Source of the DNA: Amycolatopsis thermoflava N1165
GTDB lineage: Bacteria; Actinomycetota; Actinomycetes; Mycobacteriales; Pseudonocardiaceae
Assembly (NCBI RefSeq): GCF_000473265.1
Contig: NZ_KI421511.1
Span: forward strand, 5,438,360 to 5,502,359
Length of the DNA stretch: 64,000 nt
Reading direction: 5' to 3'
Part shown: positions 42,177-50,868 of the stretch, in pieces
Position numbering within the stretch: the first letter of the stretch is position 1
How the letters are laid out: each line of letters starts with the position of its first letter
The notes under the pieces: generated by a model
What the model saw: the letters and a program-made list of their open reading frames with translations, nothing else
Told to the model about the DNA's origin: nothing
Databases searched by the model: none
Translations under genes and position numbers: made by a program

Positions 42177-44900
42177 ATGGCGAAGGCCAACGAGCAGAAA
42201 CGCCGGGTCGTGACGGCCCTGGGCACCATGCGCGAGAAGCTCGGCATGGTGCTCGGCGCCGCGCAGGCGGGCCGTCAGATCGCCGAGACCGAGCTGGCCC
42301 GGCTCCAGCTGGAACAGCAGATCGTGCGCGTCGGCATCGACAACGCGGCCGGGGACGAGGAGCTCACCGCCGCGCTCCGCAGCCCGGTGATGGCGGGGGT
42401 GCGGGACAAGCTCAACGCGCAGCACGCCGCGTTCTACACCGACGCCGCGACGGTGCCCGCGCGGCTGCGGGACCTGGTCGCGCGCGTCGCGCCGGGGCCG
42501 GCGAGCCTGCCGCCCAGCGCGTGGCTCGGCCGCGCGGGCCGGGAGCCGCTGAAGCCGCCGCCGCTGTGGCGCATCGGGTCGTCCACAATGGACGATTCCG
42601 GCCCGTTTCCGGTGATGGTGCCGCTGCTGGACGACTCGCACCTGGCGATCACCACGGCCGTGCGCGGCCGGGCGGCCGTCGAATCGCTCATCGAGGGGCT
42701 GTTGCTGCGCGTGCTCAGCACGATGGAGCTGGGCTCGGTGCGGATCCACCTGTGGGACGTGGCGCAGCTGACCGCCGTGCTGCCGAACCTGTACCCGCTG
42801 TCCCGCACGTCCGCGGTCACGCTGTACGACCCGGACCAGCTCGGCGTGCTGCTCGACGAGGTGACCGGGCACATCCGCCGCATCCACGCGCACACCATGC
42901 AGGCGGGCCACACGTCGCTGCGCGGCCTGCGCGACCAGCTCGGGCAGCGTGTCGAGCCGTGGCGGATCGTCGTGTTGTTCGGCAACGGCGAGACGTGGGC
43001 GCCGGAACCGCTGCGGGAGCTCAAGCGCATCGCCGGCGCCGCGCTGGCCGCCGGGATCTCGCTGATCACCGTCGACATCCCGACAATCCTCGGCGGCGCG
43101 TTCGAGAACATCCGGATGCTCGACGAGCACCACGCGGCGACCAGCATGACCGGGCCCAACCTGGTCGTCGACCTGGACCCGCCGGTCCCGTCGGCCGAGG
43201 TCAGCGCCGCGGCGAGCAGGCTGGCCGACGCGATCGTGGAGAAGCAGGGCGGCCCGCGGTCGTTCCGCGACCTGCTGCCCGCCGAGCTGGGCCAGGAGAA
43301 CTCCGCGCGCGAGCTGCGGGCGCCGGTCGGCTTCTTCGAGGGCGATCCGGTCGAGGTCGTCATCGGCGACGCCAGCCCGCACGCGCTGATCGGCGGCCCG
43401 AGCGGCTCGGGCAAGACGAACTTCCTCTACGCGCTGCTCGGCAGCCTCGCCGCGCGCTACCCGCCGGACGAGCTCGCGCTGTACCTGCTGGACTTCAAGG
43501 AGGGCGTGTCCTTCGCCGGGCTCGCGCCGGGCCGCCGGGACGCGAGCTGGCTGCCGCACGCGCGCCTGATCGGGGTCAACGTCAACACCGACCGCGAGTT
43601 CGGCCTGGCGCTGCTGCGGTTCCTCGCCGACGAGCTGCGCCGCCGGTCGGCCGCGGCCAAGGAGCACGAGGTCACCGACCTGGCCGGGTTGCGCCAGCAG
43701 GACCCGGACGGGCACTGGCCGCGGATCGTCGCGGTGATCGACGAGTTCCAGTACCTGTTCGCGGGCCGTGACGGGGTCACCAACCAGGCGACCGCGTTGC
43801 TGGAGGACATCGCCCGCCGTGGCCGCGCCCAGGGCATCCACCTGATCCTGGCGAGCCAGGACATCGCGGGCATCGACGCGTTCTGGGGCAAGCCCGCTGT
43901 GTTCGAGCAGTGCACGCTGCGCATCGCCATGCCCAAGGCGCGGCGCGTGCTCGCCGAGACCAACAACGCGGCCGTCGCGGCGCCGAAGTGGCACGCGGTG
44001 ATCAACCACGACTCCGGGGTCGCGCACGGCAACCAGCTCGCGCACGTGCCGGACGCCAGCAGCAAGGACATCTTCTCGTCGTTGCAACGGGAACTGTGGG
44101 AGCGCTACGCCCAGGAGCACCAGCGGCCGCGGCTGTTCGACGGCGCGCACTCGCCGGTGCTGGAGCACTCGGCCGCGTTCGCCGGGCTCACGCCGGGCGG
44201 GCCGCCGCGGGCGCTGCTGGGCCAGTCGATCGACGTCGAGGACACGGCGTGCGCGGTGGAGCTGACCGGGGCGCCCGGCCGCAACCTGGCGATCATGGGC
44301 ACCGCGATCGCCGAGGCACTGTCCATCATGGACGCCGCGGCCCGGTCGCTGGCGAAGCAGTACCCGCCGCACGAGGTGGAGTTCCTGGTGGCGTGCCTGG
44401 TCGACCGGTGTGCGTCCGCGGTCGGCGAGCTGGCCGACGGGCTGGAGTCGGACGGGCACCGCGTGGTGCGGCTGAGCGACGTCGAGCTGGGCGAGCACAT
44501 GGCCAAGCTCGCCGAGGAGCCGCCCGAGCACGCGCGGATCCTGCTGCTGTACGGCGTCGACGCGGCGCTGCCAATCCTGGAGCAGAAGCAGCCCGGTCAG
44601 CTCAAGAGCGGGCTGGACCACTTCCGGGTGGTTCTCAAGCAGGGACCGGGCAAGGGCACTCACACGATCGGGTGGTGGCGCAGCACGGCGCGGCTGAAGG
44701 ACACGCTCGGGTTCGCGGGCACCGACGACATCGGCGCGTGGGCGGCGCTGGACGTGCAGGGCGCGGAGCTGAGCCAGTTCGCGGCCGGGCAGGTCGTGCA
44801 CTGGTCGCCGCGGCCGGGGCGGGCGCTGTTCTTCGACCGCAGCACGCACGTCTCGCCCGAGGTGATGATCCCCTTCGACCGGCCGGAGCACCAGGCATGA
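42177..44900 (+). CDS. Soluble FtsK/SpoIIIE-type ATPase
   Basis: 907 residues with no transmembrane segment. A charged helical start (1-100) is followed by a degenerate ATPase-like module (~130-360). The active FtsK/SpoIIIE module has Walker A 'GGPSGSGKTN' (Lys413), Walker B 'VAVIDEFQ' (~518-525), 'GRAQGIHLILASQDI' and an arginine-rich sensor region. A third divergent module (~650-890) has no Walker motif. The order resembles the multi-domain EccC ATPases of type VII secretion, but the membrane anchors and stalk are absent. It would pump or remodel DNA or protein in the cytosol. It is translationally coupled to the next gene (ATGA). Confidence 0.9.
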   Translation: MAKANEQKRRVVTALGTMREKLGMVLGAAQAGRQIAETELARLQLEQQIVRVGIDNAAGDEELTAALRSPVMAGVRDKLNAQHAAFYTDAATVPARLRDLVARVAPGPASLPPSAWLGRAGREPLKPPPLWRIGSSTMDDSGPFPVMVPLLDDSHLAITTAVRGRAAVESLIEGLLLRVLSTMELGSVRIHLWDVAQLTAVLPNLYPLSRTSAVTLYDPDQLGVLLDEVTGHIRRIHAHTMQAGHTSLRGLRDQLGQRVEPWRIVVLFGNGETWAPEPLRELKRIAGAALAAGISLITVDIPTILGGAFENIRMLDEHHAATSMTGPNLVVDLDPPVPSAEVSAAASRLADAIVEKQGGPRSFRDLLPAELGQENSARELRAPVGFFEGDPVEVVIGDASPHALIGGPSGSGKTNFLYALLGSLAARYPPDELALYLLDFKEGVSFAGLAPGRRDASWLPHARLIGVNVNTDREFGLALLRFLADELRRRSAAAKEHEVTDLAGLRQQDPDGHWPRIVAVIDEFQYLFAGRDGVTNQATALLEDIARRGRAQGIHLILASQDIAGIDAFWGKPAVFEQCTLRIAMPKARRVLAETNNAAVAAPKWHAVINHDSGVAHGNQLAHVPDASSKDIFSSLQRELWERYAQEHQRPRLFDGAHSPVLEHSAAFAGLTPGGPPRALLGQSIDVEDTACAVELTGAPGRNLAIMGTAIAEALSIMDAAARSLAKQYPPHEVEFLVACLVDRCASAVGELADGLESDGHRVVRLSDVELGEHMAKLAEEPPEHARILLLYGVDAALPILEQKQPGQLKSGLDHFRVVLKQGPGKGTHTIGWWRSTARLKDTLGFAGTDDIGAWAALDVQGAELSQFAAGQVVHWSPRPGRALFFDRSTHVSPEVMIPFDRPEHQA

Positions 44901-45253
44901 ACGCGGCGATGGAGTACAAGCAGATCGTCGGGCTGGCCGGCAAGGCGGCCGAGGAGCTGCGGGCGTGGGAGCGGCGCCGGGCCGAGGAGCTGGACGCCGA
45001 GATCGCGGCCGCGGAGGCCGCCGTGGCGGAGGCGAAGGAGCGCGAGGCCCGCACGGTGCAGGGCGCGCAGCACTGGTGGCGGATGGCGCAGGACAACGTC
45101 AGCAGGCTGCCGTGGCTGGAGGTCGGGGCCGACCCGGCGCCCGCGCCGCACGCCTACGCCGGACGGCTGGATCTTTACCTGCGCGAGGTCAAGGAGACCT
45201 ACCAGGCGCTGGTGGACGCGGTGCTGTCACTGGGGTGGCGCGCGCGGCGCTGA
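44897..45253 (+). CDS. Coiled-coil protein of FtsK/SpoIIIE cassette (3)
   Basis: 118 residues. The ATG overlaps the ATPase stop. A long Ala/Glu-rich helix ('AAEELRAWERRRAEEL', 'AEAAVAEAKEREARTV') leads into an aromatic middle ('QHWWRMAQDNVSRLPWLEV') and a C-terminal helix ('YLREVKETYQALVDAV'). No family is recognised. Its coupling to the ATPase implies a stoichiometric partner or adaptor. A frame-shifted overlapping reading within the ATPase gene was rejected. Confidence 0.75.
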   Translation: MNAAMEYKQIVGLAGKAAEELRAWERRRAEELDAEIAAAEAAVAEAKEREARTVQGAQHWWRMAQDNVSRLPWLEVGADPAPAPHAYAGRLDLYLREVKETYQALVDAVLSLGWRARR

Positions 45254-45271
45254 TTCAGCCGGCGGCTGCGA

Positions 45272-45439
45272 CTAGTTCGCGGGCCGCAGCCAGCTCTCCG
45301 GCTCCAGGGTGTCCGGCTTCGGCATTTCCCGGCGGACGTACGCGCGCGCCCAGCTCAGGTCGCTGCGCAGGGTCGCGGGCACCACGGGTGAGACCTCGCG
45401 GCGGGACAGGTGGTCGACGGTCGCGCGTACCCAGTTCAT
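45272..45439 (-). CDS. Possible small protein (55 residues)
   Basis: An ATG at 45439 and TAG at 45272 enclose 55 codons with natural-looking composition ('MNWVRATVDHLSRREVSP', 'LRSDLSWARAYVRREMP', 'LEPESWLRPAN'). It converges on the preceding coiled-coil gene and is divergent from the YbaB-like gene. Its ribosome site is weak. It could be a real small protein or the remnant of a larger one. Confidence 0.4.
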   Translation of the reverse strand: MNWVRATVDHLSRREVSPVVPATLRSDLSWARAYVRREMPKPDTLEPESWLRPAN

Positions 45440-45533
45440 GATCTTGGGACGTTGCGCGCCTGTGGTTGGTTCCCCACGGAACCGGTGGGGAGTCGGTCAC
45501 GTCCCAGCAGCCAGGTGAGAGGAAGAGGATCCG

Positions 45534-45791
45534 GTGAACCGCGAGCTGACCACCCAGTCCGAAGGTGTGGAGGAGCGTCCGGCCGCCCGGCGGCGCCAGG
45601 CCGCCCAGCAGGTCGTCACCGCGCAGGACGACTGGGGTCTGGTCGAGGTGGGGGTCGCCGGCAACGGGGAGGTCCTCGAAGTCGCGATCAACTCCGCCCT
45701 CTTCGAGCACGTGAAGCCGTCCGACCTGGCCGAAGCGATGCTGCAGGCCGCCCGCGCCGCTCAACGCCGCGCCCGCCAGCTGCACCGCTGA
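45534..45791 (+). CDS. YbaB/EbfC-like nucleoid-associated protein
   Basis: 85 residues from a GTG at 45534, with GAGAGGAAGAGGAT upstream. The core 'VEVGVAGNGEVLEVAINSAL' and 'PSDLAEAMLQAARAAQRRAR' is the YbaB/EbfC fold, a small dimeric DNA-binding protein. The N-terminus is Arg/Glu-rich. Short YbaB-like proteins often accompany type VII-like loci in actinomycetes (for example EspL), which fits its place just after the FtsK cassette. A 7-bp inverted repeat TCCCCAC/GTGGGGA (45471-45491) lies upstream. Confidence 0.78.
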   Translation: MNRELTTQSEGVEERPAARRRQAAQQVVTAQDDWGLVEVGVAGNGEVLEVAINSALFEHVKPSDLAEAMLQAARAAQRRARQLHR

Positions 45792-45822
45792 CCGCCGCCG
45801 CCCGGGAGGGAGGCGGCGGCGG
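45792..45822. terminator. Bidirectional terminator
   Basis: A perfect 11-bp stem, CCGCCGCCGCC (45792-45802) with GGCGGCGGCGG (45812-45822), has a 9-base loop. It lies between the converging stops of the YbaB-like gene (45791) and the nuclease gene (45831). Confidence 0.75.
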
Positions 45823-45830
45823 CCCAGGCG

Positions 45831-48212
45831 TCAGAGGATCGGGCGGTACCGGATGATCTGCGGGTCGTGGTCGCTCGCCTGCTCGGCGAACTCGGCGTTG
45901 ATGTGCACCACGTCGTAGTCGACCCACCACAGCGCCCGCGAGGTCAGGATGTGGTCCAGCACCTGCGAGTTGCCCTCGTAGACGTAGCTGTACCGCTCGT
46001 CGGCGGGCAGCCGGTCGATCTGGTCGGTGAGCGCGCCGCCCGCGGTGAGCGTCTTCAGCGCGGGCGAGAACTGGTAGTCGTTCAGGTCGCCGGCGACGAT
46101 GACGTCGGCCAAGGGATCCGCGTTCAGCAGCTGGTCGACGAACCCGCGCAGCACCTGCGCCTGCCGCCCGCGCTGCACCTCCGAACTCCGCGCCGGCGGC
46201 TGGTACCGGCCGTGCGTCGGCTGGTCGCCGCCCTTCGAGTTGAAGTGGTTGGCGATCACGAACACCGTGTGGCCGTGGAAGACGAACTCCCCGGCCAGCG
46301 GCTTGCGGCTGTTCGCCCACGCCGGGTTGCCCGGGTCGACGCGCCCCGGCGACACCGACAGGTGCGGCTTGCCGCGCTCCGTCCCCACGGACACCGCCGT
46401 GGTCGCGTCACCGCCCGGACGGTCCACGAAGGACACGCGGCGCGGGTTGAACAGGAACCCGACGCGGATGTTGCCGCCCGGCTCGCCGCCGTCGGTGAGG
46501 TCCTGCGGGTCGATCTGCCGCCATTCGTAGCGCGGCCCGCCCGCGGCGGCGATCGCGTCGGTGAACCGCTTCAACGTCTGGTCCGCGGCCACCACGCCGT
46601 CGCCCTCGCCCTCGGGGCCGTTGTTGTCCTGGATCTCCTCCAGGGTCACGATGTCCGGCGACGCCAGGTTTTCCACGATGCCGCGCGCCAGCTGGTCGAA
46701 CTTGGCCTGGTCGTCCACGGCGGACAGGTTCTCGACGTTGTAGGTGGCGACGGCCAGCTCGCTCGGCGACTGCTTGCGCGTCACCTCCCGCTGGATGCCG
46801 CCGTCCTTGACCTCGCCCAGCGTGGTCGCCTGCAGCGTGTACCCGCCGAAGCTGTCGTACTCGACCGGGCCCGCGGTGAGGCCGGTCAGTGTGTCGCCGG
46901 TGTTCGCCTGCGGGAACGGGCGCTGCGCGAACGGGATCAGCGACTCGATCTTGAGGATGCCGGTGTTCGGGCTGGCGTAGCCGGTGTAGATCGTGCCGCC
47001 GCGGTCGGTCCGGTTCTCCCCCGGCTTGGTGGTGACGTACAGCTCGTAGTACTCGGTGGACGGCCCGACCACGCGGACGTCCTGCACGCTGACGACCTCG
47101 CCCTCGTGCGACTCCCAGAAGTCCAGCGAGTACTTCGCCGGCTCCAGCGGCAGCGCTTCGATGTTGCCGCCGGCGTCGGGGGCGAGGGTGCCGGGCACGG
47201 TGGCCGGCGTGATCGCGGTCCCGGCGGGCAGCGGGTTGCCGCTCGACTGAACCGTCCACTTCGGACCGGTGATCTCGGTGGTGGACTGGTAGATCGAGCC
47301 GGTGGGGCTGTCCGGGTAGTACTCGGTGACGGTGCCGGACACCGTGACCGCGTCGCCGACGGCCACCGCGGGCGTGGTCGAGCCGGTGAACACCAGCACG
47401 CCCTCGCTGGTGCGCGGGTCGGCGTCGGGCCGCGGGTCGGTCATCCAGAACCCGCGCGCGGAACCGAAGGTGCGCAGCGCGGTGACGATCCCGGTCACGT
47501 CGGTGACCTTCTTGCCCGCCAGGGGCGACAGCCGGGTCGTGCCCTGGATGTCGTGGATCTTGGCCGGGGTGCCGCCCGCGTCGCCGCCGGTGGTCTCGCC
47601 CTTGGTGTTGACCGGCGTCGGGGCGCCTGCCGCGAAGTCGGCGGAGTTGCTATCGGTGTCGGTCAGCGTGGCGCGAGCGACCGACGTGGTGTTGCTCGCC
47701 GCCGGCGCCGGGCTGCCTTCGCGGACGGTCGCCGAGCCGTAGCCGACGAGGTCGCGGACCCGCGGGTCGGCAGCGCAGTCGGCCGCGGTCAGGCAGGTGA
47801 GCGCAGTGGTGCCCTGGACGAGGGCGACCGTGCCGGACCCCGCGGCCATCGAGATCGACCCGGCGGCGTCGGCGGTGGGCAGCGAGACCGTGCCACCCGA
47901 TCCGGTGGCCTCGGCGACCAGGTACCGCCCGCCCGCCTCGACGGAGCCGGACAGGGCGGTCACCTGCCACTTGCTCGACGTGCTGGGCGAGCCGGGCAGG
48001 TACTGCACGCTCCAGCCGTCCAAGGCGACGGTGCCGCCTGCCGTGGCGATCTCGATGAAGTCGCTGGTCAGCGTGGCGCCGCTGTTGCCACCACCACCGT
48101 AGACCTCGGCGATCACGACGTCCGGGCTCGCCGCCGACGCCGGTGCGGCAGCGACGGTCGCCCCCGCCAGAACAGCAGCGGCGAGCACGCCGATTCTTCG
48201 ACTGGTCGTCAC
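45831..48212 (-). CDS. Secreted ExeM/NucH-family endonuclease with lamin-tail domain
   Basis: 793 residues. A signal peptide ('IGVLAAAVLAGATVAAAPASA') precedes an N-terminal lamin-tail domain ('DVVIAEVYGGGGNSGATL', 'SDFIEIATAGGTVALDGWS'). A central OB-fold-like region ('VTDVTGIVTALRTFGSARG') follows. The C-terminal endonuclease/exonuclease/phosphatase domain has 'VATYNVENLS', 'IVTLEEIQDNNG', 'VIANHFNSKGGD', 'VIVAGDLNDYQ' and 'SDHDPQI', giving the Asn, Glu, His, Asp and His residues of the active site. It probably degrades extracellular nucleic acid for nutrient gain. A very long antisense reading of this gene is an artefact. Confidence 0.92.
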   Translation of the reverse strand: MTTSRRIGVLAAAVLAGATVAAAPASAASPDVVIAEVYGGGGNSGATLTSDFIEIATAGGTVALDGWSVQYLPGSPSTSSKWQVTALSGSVEAGGRYLVAEATGSGGTVSLPTADAAGSISMAAGSGTVALVQGTTALTCLTAADCAADPRVRDLVGYGSATVREGSPAPAASNTTSVARATLTDTDSNSADFAAGAPTPVNTKGETTGGDAGGTPAKIHDIQGTTRLSPLAGKKVTDVTGIVTALRTFGSARGFWMTDPRPDADPRTSEGVLVFTGSTTPAVAVGDAVTVSGTVTEYYPDSPTGSIYQSTTEITGPKWTVQSSGNPLPAGTAITPATVPGTLAPDAGGNIEALPLEPAKYSLDFWESHEGEVVSVQDVRVVGPSTEYYELYVTTKPGENRTDRGGTIYTGYASPNTGILKIESLIPFAQRPFPQANTGDTLTGLTAGPVEYDSFGGYTLQATTLGEVKDGGIQREVTRKQSPSELAVATYNVENLSAVDDQAKFDQLARGIVENLASPDIVTLEEIQDNNGPEGEGDGVVAADQTLKRFTDAIAAAGGPRYEWRQIDPQDLTDGGEPGGNIRVGFLFNPRRVSFVDRPGGDATTAVSVGTERGKPHLSVSPGRVDPGNPAWANSRKPLAGEFVFHGHTVFVIANHFNSKGGDQPTHGRYQPPARSSEVQRGRQAQVLRGFVDQLLNADPLADVIVAGDLNDYQFSPALKTLTAGGALTDQIDRLPADERYSYVYEGNSQVLDHILTSRALWWVDYDVVHINAEFAEQASDHDPQIIRYRPIL

Positions 48213-48336
48213 CCTGAGTCCCCTCGTCTGATCAACAGTCGAGGCATCTTCCCTCTATGAGGTGAGGCGAAGGAAGACTCAGCGGCAACAACCGGTAACG
48301 GTTCGTCCGCCCGGCCTACGACTGACGGAGGGTGCC

Positions 48337-48738
48337 TCAGTGGTCGTTGACGTACGTGCTCCTGGTGGCGTAGCCGGTGCTGACGCCCTTGTAATAGAGC
48401 TCGATGAACGCGCCCTCCGGCAGGTTGTAAGCACCGCCCTCGCTCGCCGAGTGCGTCACGCAGCTCCCGGAGCCGCCGCTCGCGACGGCCTTGTAACGCC
48501 ACCCGCCGTCAGCCCAGACGTTGACCTGCGCGCTGGAGCCGTTCGCCGCGCTGTCGCAGACGGAGATCCGGTCGCCGTACTCCTCGACGTAGACGGTGAC
48601 ACCGGGGGCCGTGAAGGTGTGGTCCCAGCTGTCGCCCGGCGGGTCCGGCATGGCGGCCGCGGTGCCGGCCGGCACCAGCACGCCGGCGGCCGCCACGGCC
48701 GCCGCCGCGGACAGGGTGCGGACGTTGAGCAGTCTCAT
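48337..48738 (-). CDS. Small secreted protein
   Basis: 133 residues from the ATG at 48738 with a GGGGG ribosome site. A signal peptide ('LSAAAAVAAAGVLVPAGTAAA') is followed by a mature part with two cysteines ('ISVCDSAANG', 'GSGSCVTHSAS') and many aromatic and small residues ('GWRYKAVASGG', 'AFIELYYKGVSTGYATRSTY'). It is probably a small beta-rich extracellular protein with one disulfide. No family is recognised. Reading further upstream only adds non-signal residues. Confidence 0.72.
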   Translation of the reverse strand: MRLLNVRTLSAAAAVAAAGVLVPAGTAAAMPDPPGDSWDHTFTAPGVTVYVEEYGDRISVCDSAANGSSAQVNVWADGGWRYKAVASGGSGSCVTHSASEGGAYNLPEGAFIELYYKGVSTGYATRSTYVNDH

Positions 48739-48962
48739 CGGTACCCCCAGCAGAAGAAGTGACCAAGAGGGTGAACCTACGACCTGACGCTGGCGGATCC
48801 CACGCACGCCGGCGGGCTGTTCCCGCAGGCGGGAGCGGCCGGTACGGATCGTCTGCGGGGACCCGGGCGGGCGAACCGTGCCACCCGTCCGCGTGAGCGG
48901 GCCGCCACGGGGGGCCGGGCGCGCCGAGACTGGACTCCCCGACGATGCGGAAAGGCAAGCAG

Positions 48963-49427
48963 ATGAGGCGGATGCTCGGCGTCCTCGCGGGCGCGCTCGC
49001 CGTCGCGGCGCTCGCCGCGCCGGCGCAGGCGGACAACGGCCACTTCGTCACCGGCGCCGCGTGCGGCGACACCGGCGCCGGGTTCGAGTGCACCGGCGAG
49101 GTGGCCGGTCTCGGCGGCACGACCTTCGAGGTCACCGCCGAGGCGACCGGCACCGCGCGGGTCGAGTGCGTCAACCCGGCCGGGCACCGGGTCACCGGGC
49201 AGGACACCGAGGTCGAGGTGACGGCGACCAGCGGGCGGCAGCAGACCCCGCACCACGGGCGGTCCGCCTTCCGGCTCACGAGCACCCCGGTGGGCGTCGG
49301 GCCCGTGCCGGCCTGCCCGAACCCGATCTGGACGGCGAAGGTCCTCGACGTCACCTTCGGCACCGCCACCCTGACCCTGTCCGCCGACGGCGGCACCGCG
49401 GCCGAGATCACCGTGGACGTGCGGTAG
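48963..49427 (+). CDS. Small secreted protein
   Basis: 154 residues from the ATG at 48963 (an upstream in-frame ATG at 48945 lacks a ribosome site; GGAAAGG precedes the chosen one). The signal peptide is 'MLGVLAGALAVAALAAPAQA'. The mature part has four cysteines ('AACGDTGAGFECTG', 'ARVECVNPAG', 'VPACPNPIW') and is probably beta-rich. No family is recognised. A perfect 12-bp terminator stem follows the stop. Confidence 0.75.
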   Translation: MRRMLGVLAGALAVAALAAPAQADNGHFVTGAACGDTGAGFECTGEVAGLGGTTFEVTAEATGTARVECVNPAGHRVTGQDTEVEVTATSGRQQTPHHGRSAFRLTSTPVGVGPVPACPNPIWTAKVLDVTFGTATLTLSADGGTAAEITVDVR

Positions 49428-49435
49428 CGGAAACG

Positions 49436-49473
49436 ACGAACGCCGGGCCTCCCTGGGGAGACCCGGCGTTCGT
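49436..49473 (+). terminator. Intrinsic-type terminator
   Basis: A perfect 12-bp stem, ACGAACGCCGGG (49436-49447) with CCCGGCGTTCGT (49462-49473), has a 14-base loop, starting just after the secreted-protein stop and before the 3' end of tRNA-Ser on the other strand. It may serve both transcripts. Confidence 0.75.
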
Positions 49474-49478
49474 TCCGG

Positions 49479-49565
49479 CGGTAGCGGTGGGATTTGAACC
49501 CACGGACGGGGTCAACCGTCACACGATTTCGAGTCGTGCTCCTTCGGCCGCTCGGACACGCTACC
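49479..49565 (-). tRNA. tRNA-Ser (CGA anticodon)
   Basis: 87 nt on the minus strand. The acceptor stem GGTAGCG pairs with CGCTACC, with a G discriminator and no encoded CCA. The anticodon stem CACGA/TCGTG encloses CTCGAAA with anticodon CGA, reading UCG, a frequent codon in this genome. The long class II variable arm and a T-arm with TTCAAAT follow. Confidence 0.95.
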
Positions 49566-49610
49566 GCCGACTAGGTTACTAGACGCCCAAGAGCGACTTG
49601 CAGGCACTCC

Positions 49611-49823
49611 TCACCTGGAGCGGAAGCGGCGCTGCGCGTCCCGCGCGGCGGTGGCCGCCCAGTCCGCCACCTCGGTCGTCGTCTCGCGCACGACACCGCG
49701 GATCCGCTCGGCGCGGCCGGCACTCTGGTGGCGGCGCTTACCGGTGAGGCGGCCGAACAGCTCCCGCGCCCCGCCCTTGGCCTGGCGGGACCGGCTCGTC
49801 ATCCGGTTCTTCACGACGTTCAT
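49611..49823 (-). CDS. CsbD-like small stress protein
   Basis: 70 residues, very basic ('KNRMTSRSRQAKGGARELFG', 'LTGKRRHQSAGRAERIRG'). The pattern of an N-terminal 'AKGGARELFGRLTG' turn followed by a repeat-like 'AGRAERIRG' resembles CsbD-family general stress proteins ('KGKAKEAAGKLTG ... GKAQQ.KG'). Function in the family is unclear. A ribosome-like GGAGGG precedes the ATG at 49823. Confidence 0.6.
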   Translation of the reverse strand: MNVVKNRMTSRSRQAKGGARELFGRLTGKRRHQSAGRAERIRGVVRETTTEVADWAATAARDAQRRFRSR

Positions 49824-49873
49824 CGACCCTCCTTCGACGCGGTCAGAGACGGGCTACCCCGCCTCGCGCGGCG

Positions 49874-50326
49874 TCACACGTCCCGGTGACCGGTGAAGAA
49901 CTCGGCGAGCAGCGCGGCGCACTCGGCCTCCAGGACCCCGCCGCGCACCTCCGGGCGGTGGTTGAGCCGCCGGTCGCGCACCACGTCCCACAGCGACCCG
50001 ACCGCTCCGGTGCGCGGCTCCCACGCCCCGAACACGACCCGGGCCACGCGCGCGAGCACCAGCGCCCCGGCGCACATCGTGCAGGGCTCGACCGTCACCG
50101 CGAGCGTGCAGCCGTCCAGCCGCCAGCCGTCGCCGAACTCGCGGGCCGCCTCCCGCAGCGCGATGACCTCGGCGTGCGCCGTCGGGTCGCCCAGCTCCTC
50201 GCGGGCGTTGTGGGCGCGGGCGAGCAGGCGGCCGTCGGGTGCGAACACGGCGGCGCCGATCGGCACGTCCGGGCCCGCCTCCCGCGCCGCGGCCAGCGCC
50301 ACGGACACCAGGTCGGCGTCGGACAC
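49874..50326 (-). CDS. tadA: tRNA adenosine(34) deaminase TadA
   Basis: 150 residues of the cytidine/deoxycytidylate deaminase fold. The zinc site is 'TAHAEVIALREA' (His, catalytic Glu) and 'VEPCTMCAGALVLARV' (two Cys). 'DVPIGAAVFAPDGRLL' forms the substrate pocket. It converts A34 to inosine in tRNA-Arg(ACG). It follows its usual actinobacterial partner by one base and lies near tRNA-Ser, a common arrangement. Confidence 0.93.
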   Translation of the reverse strand: MSDADLVSVALAAAREAGPDVPIGAAVFAPDGRLLARAHNAREELGDPTAHAEVIALREAAREFGDGWRLDGCTLAVTVEPCTMCAGALVLARVARVVFGAWEPRTGAVGSLWDVVRDRRLNHRPEVRGGVLEAECAALLAEFFTGHRDV

Positions 50327-50327
50327 G

Positions 50328-50810
50328 TCAGATCTCGTCGAGCAACGCGGTGAACTCGCCGCCGAACCCGCAGCGCTGCGCGATCATCTGCAGCTGCTCG
50401 TCCGGGTAGAGGTCGACCTCGCCCGCGATCACCTCGAGCTCGGGCCCGGGCAGGCCGACGTCGGCGAGGATGTCGAGGTCGCCCTCCGGCCAGATCGAGT
50501 CGTCCTCCTCGTCCGGCGGATCGACCCGCAGCACATCCAGCACGTCGGCGGCGATGTCGTAGTCCAGCGCCGCCGCCGCGTCCGATAGCAGCAGGGACGG
50601 TCCGCGCGGGCTCGGCCGCACGATCACGAAGAACTCGTCGTCCACCGCGAGCAGGCCGAACACGGCCCCCGTGGACCGCAACTTGGCCAGCTCGGTGATG
50701 GCGGCGTCCAACCCCGTGAGTGCGCCGGCGTCGAGCGCGCTGCAGCGCCACTTGCCGTCCTCCCGGACCACGGCCACCGCGAATCCCGCAACCGGCTCCT
50801 TCACCGACAT
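50328..50810 (-). CDS. tRNA adenosine deaminase-associated protein
   Basis: 160 residues from the ATG at 50810. 'VAGFAVAVVREDGKWRCSAL' opens a beta-rich domain. 'FFVIVRPSPRGPSLLLSDA' and a strongly acidic 'DPPDEEDDSIWPEGDLDIL' follow. This protein occurs next to tadA throughout actinomycetes and carries the tadA-associated name. Its biochemical role is not established. Its stop and the tadA start are adjacent, so they form one operon, divergent from the M20 gene. Confidence 0.85.
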   Translation of the reverse strand: MSVKEPVAGFAVAVVREDGKWRCSALDAGALTGLDAAITELAKLRSTGAVFGLLAVDDEFFVIVRPSPRGPSLLLSDAAAALDYDIAADVLDVLRVDPPDEEDDSIWPEGDLDILADVGLPGPELEVIAGEVDLYPDEQLQMIAQRCGFGGEFTALLDEI

Positions 50811-50868
50811 AGCGCACACCGTATACCTGGACCGATCATCGGTGCAGTCGCTCTGCGAGGATCGGAAG

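Noticed and set aside
41853-44891. 1012-residue minus-strand reading across the FtsK gene
   Set aside because: High-GC shadow frame. The plus frame has Walker A/B and coupled neighbours.
45867-48260. 797-residue plus-strand reading
   Set aside because: Antisense to the secreted endonuclease, with no domain and a strongly biased Arg/Val/Gly composition.
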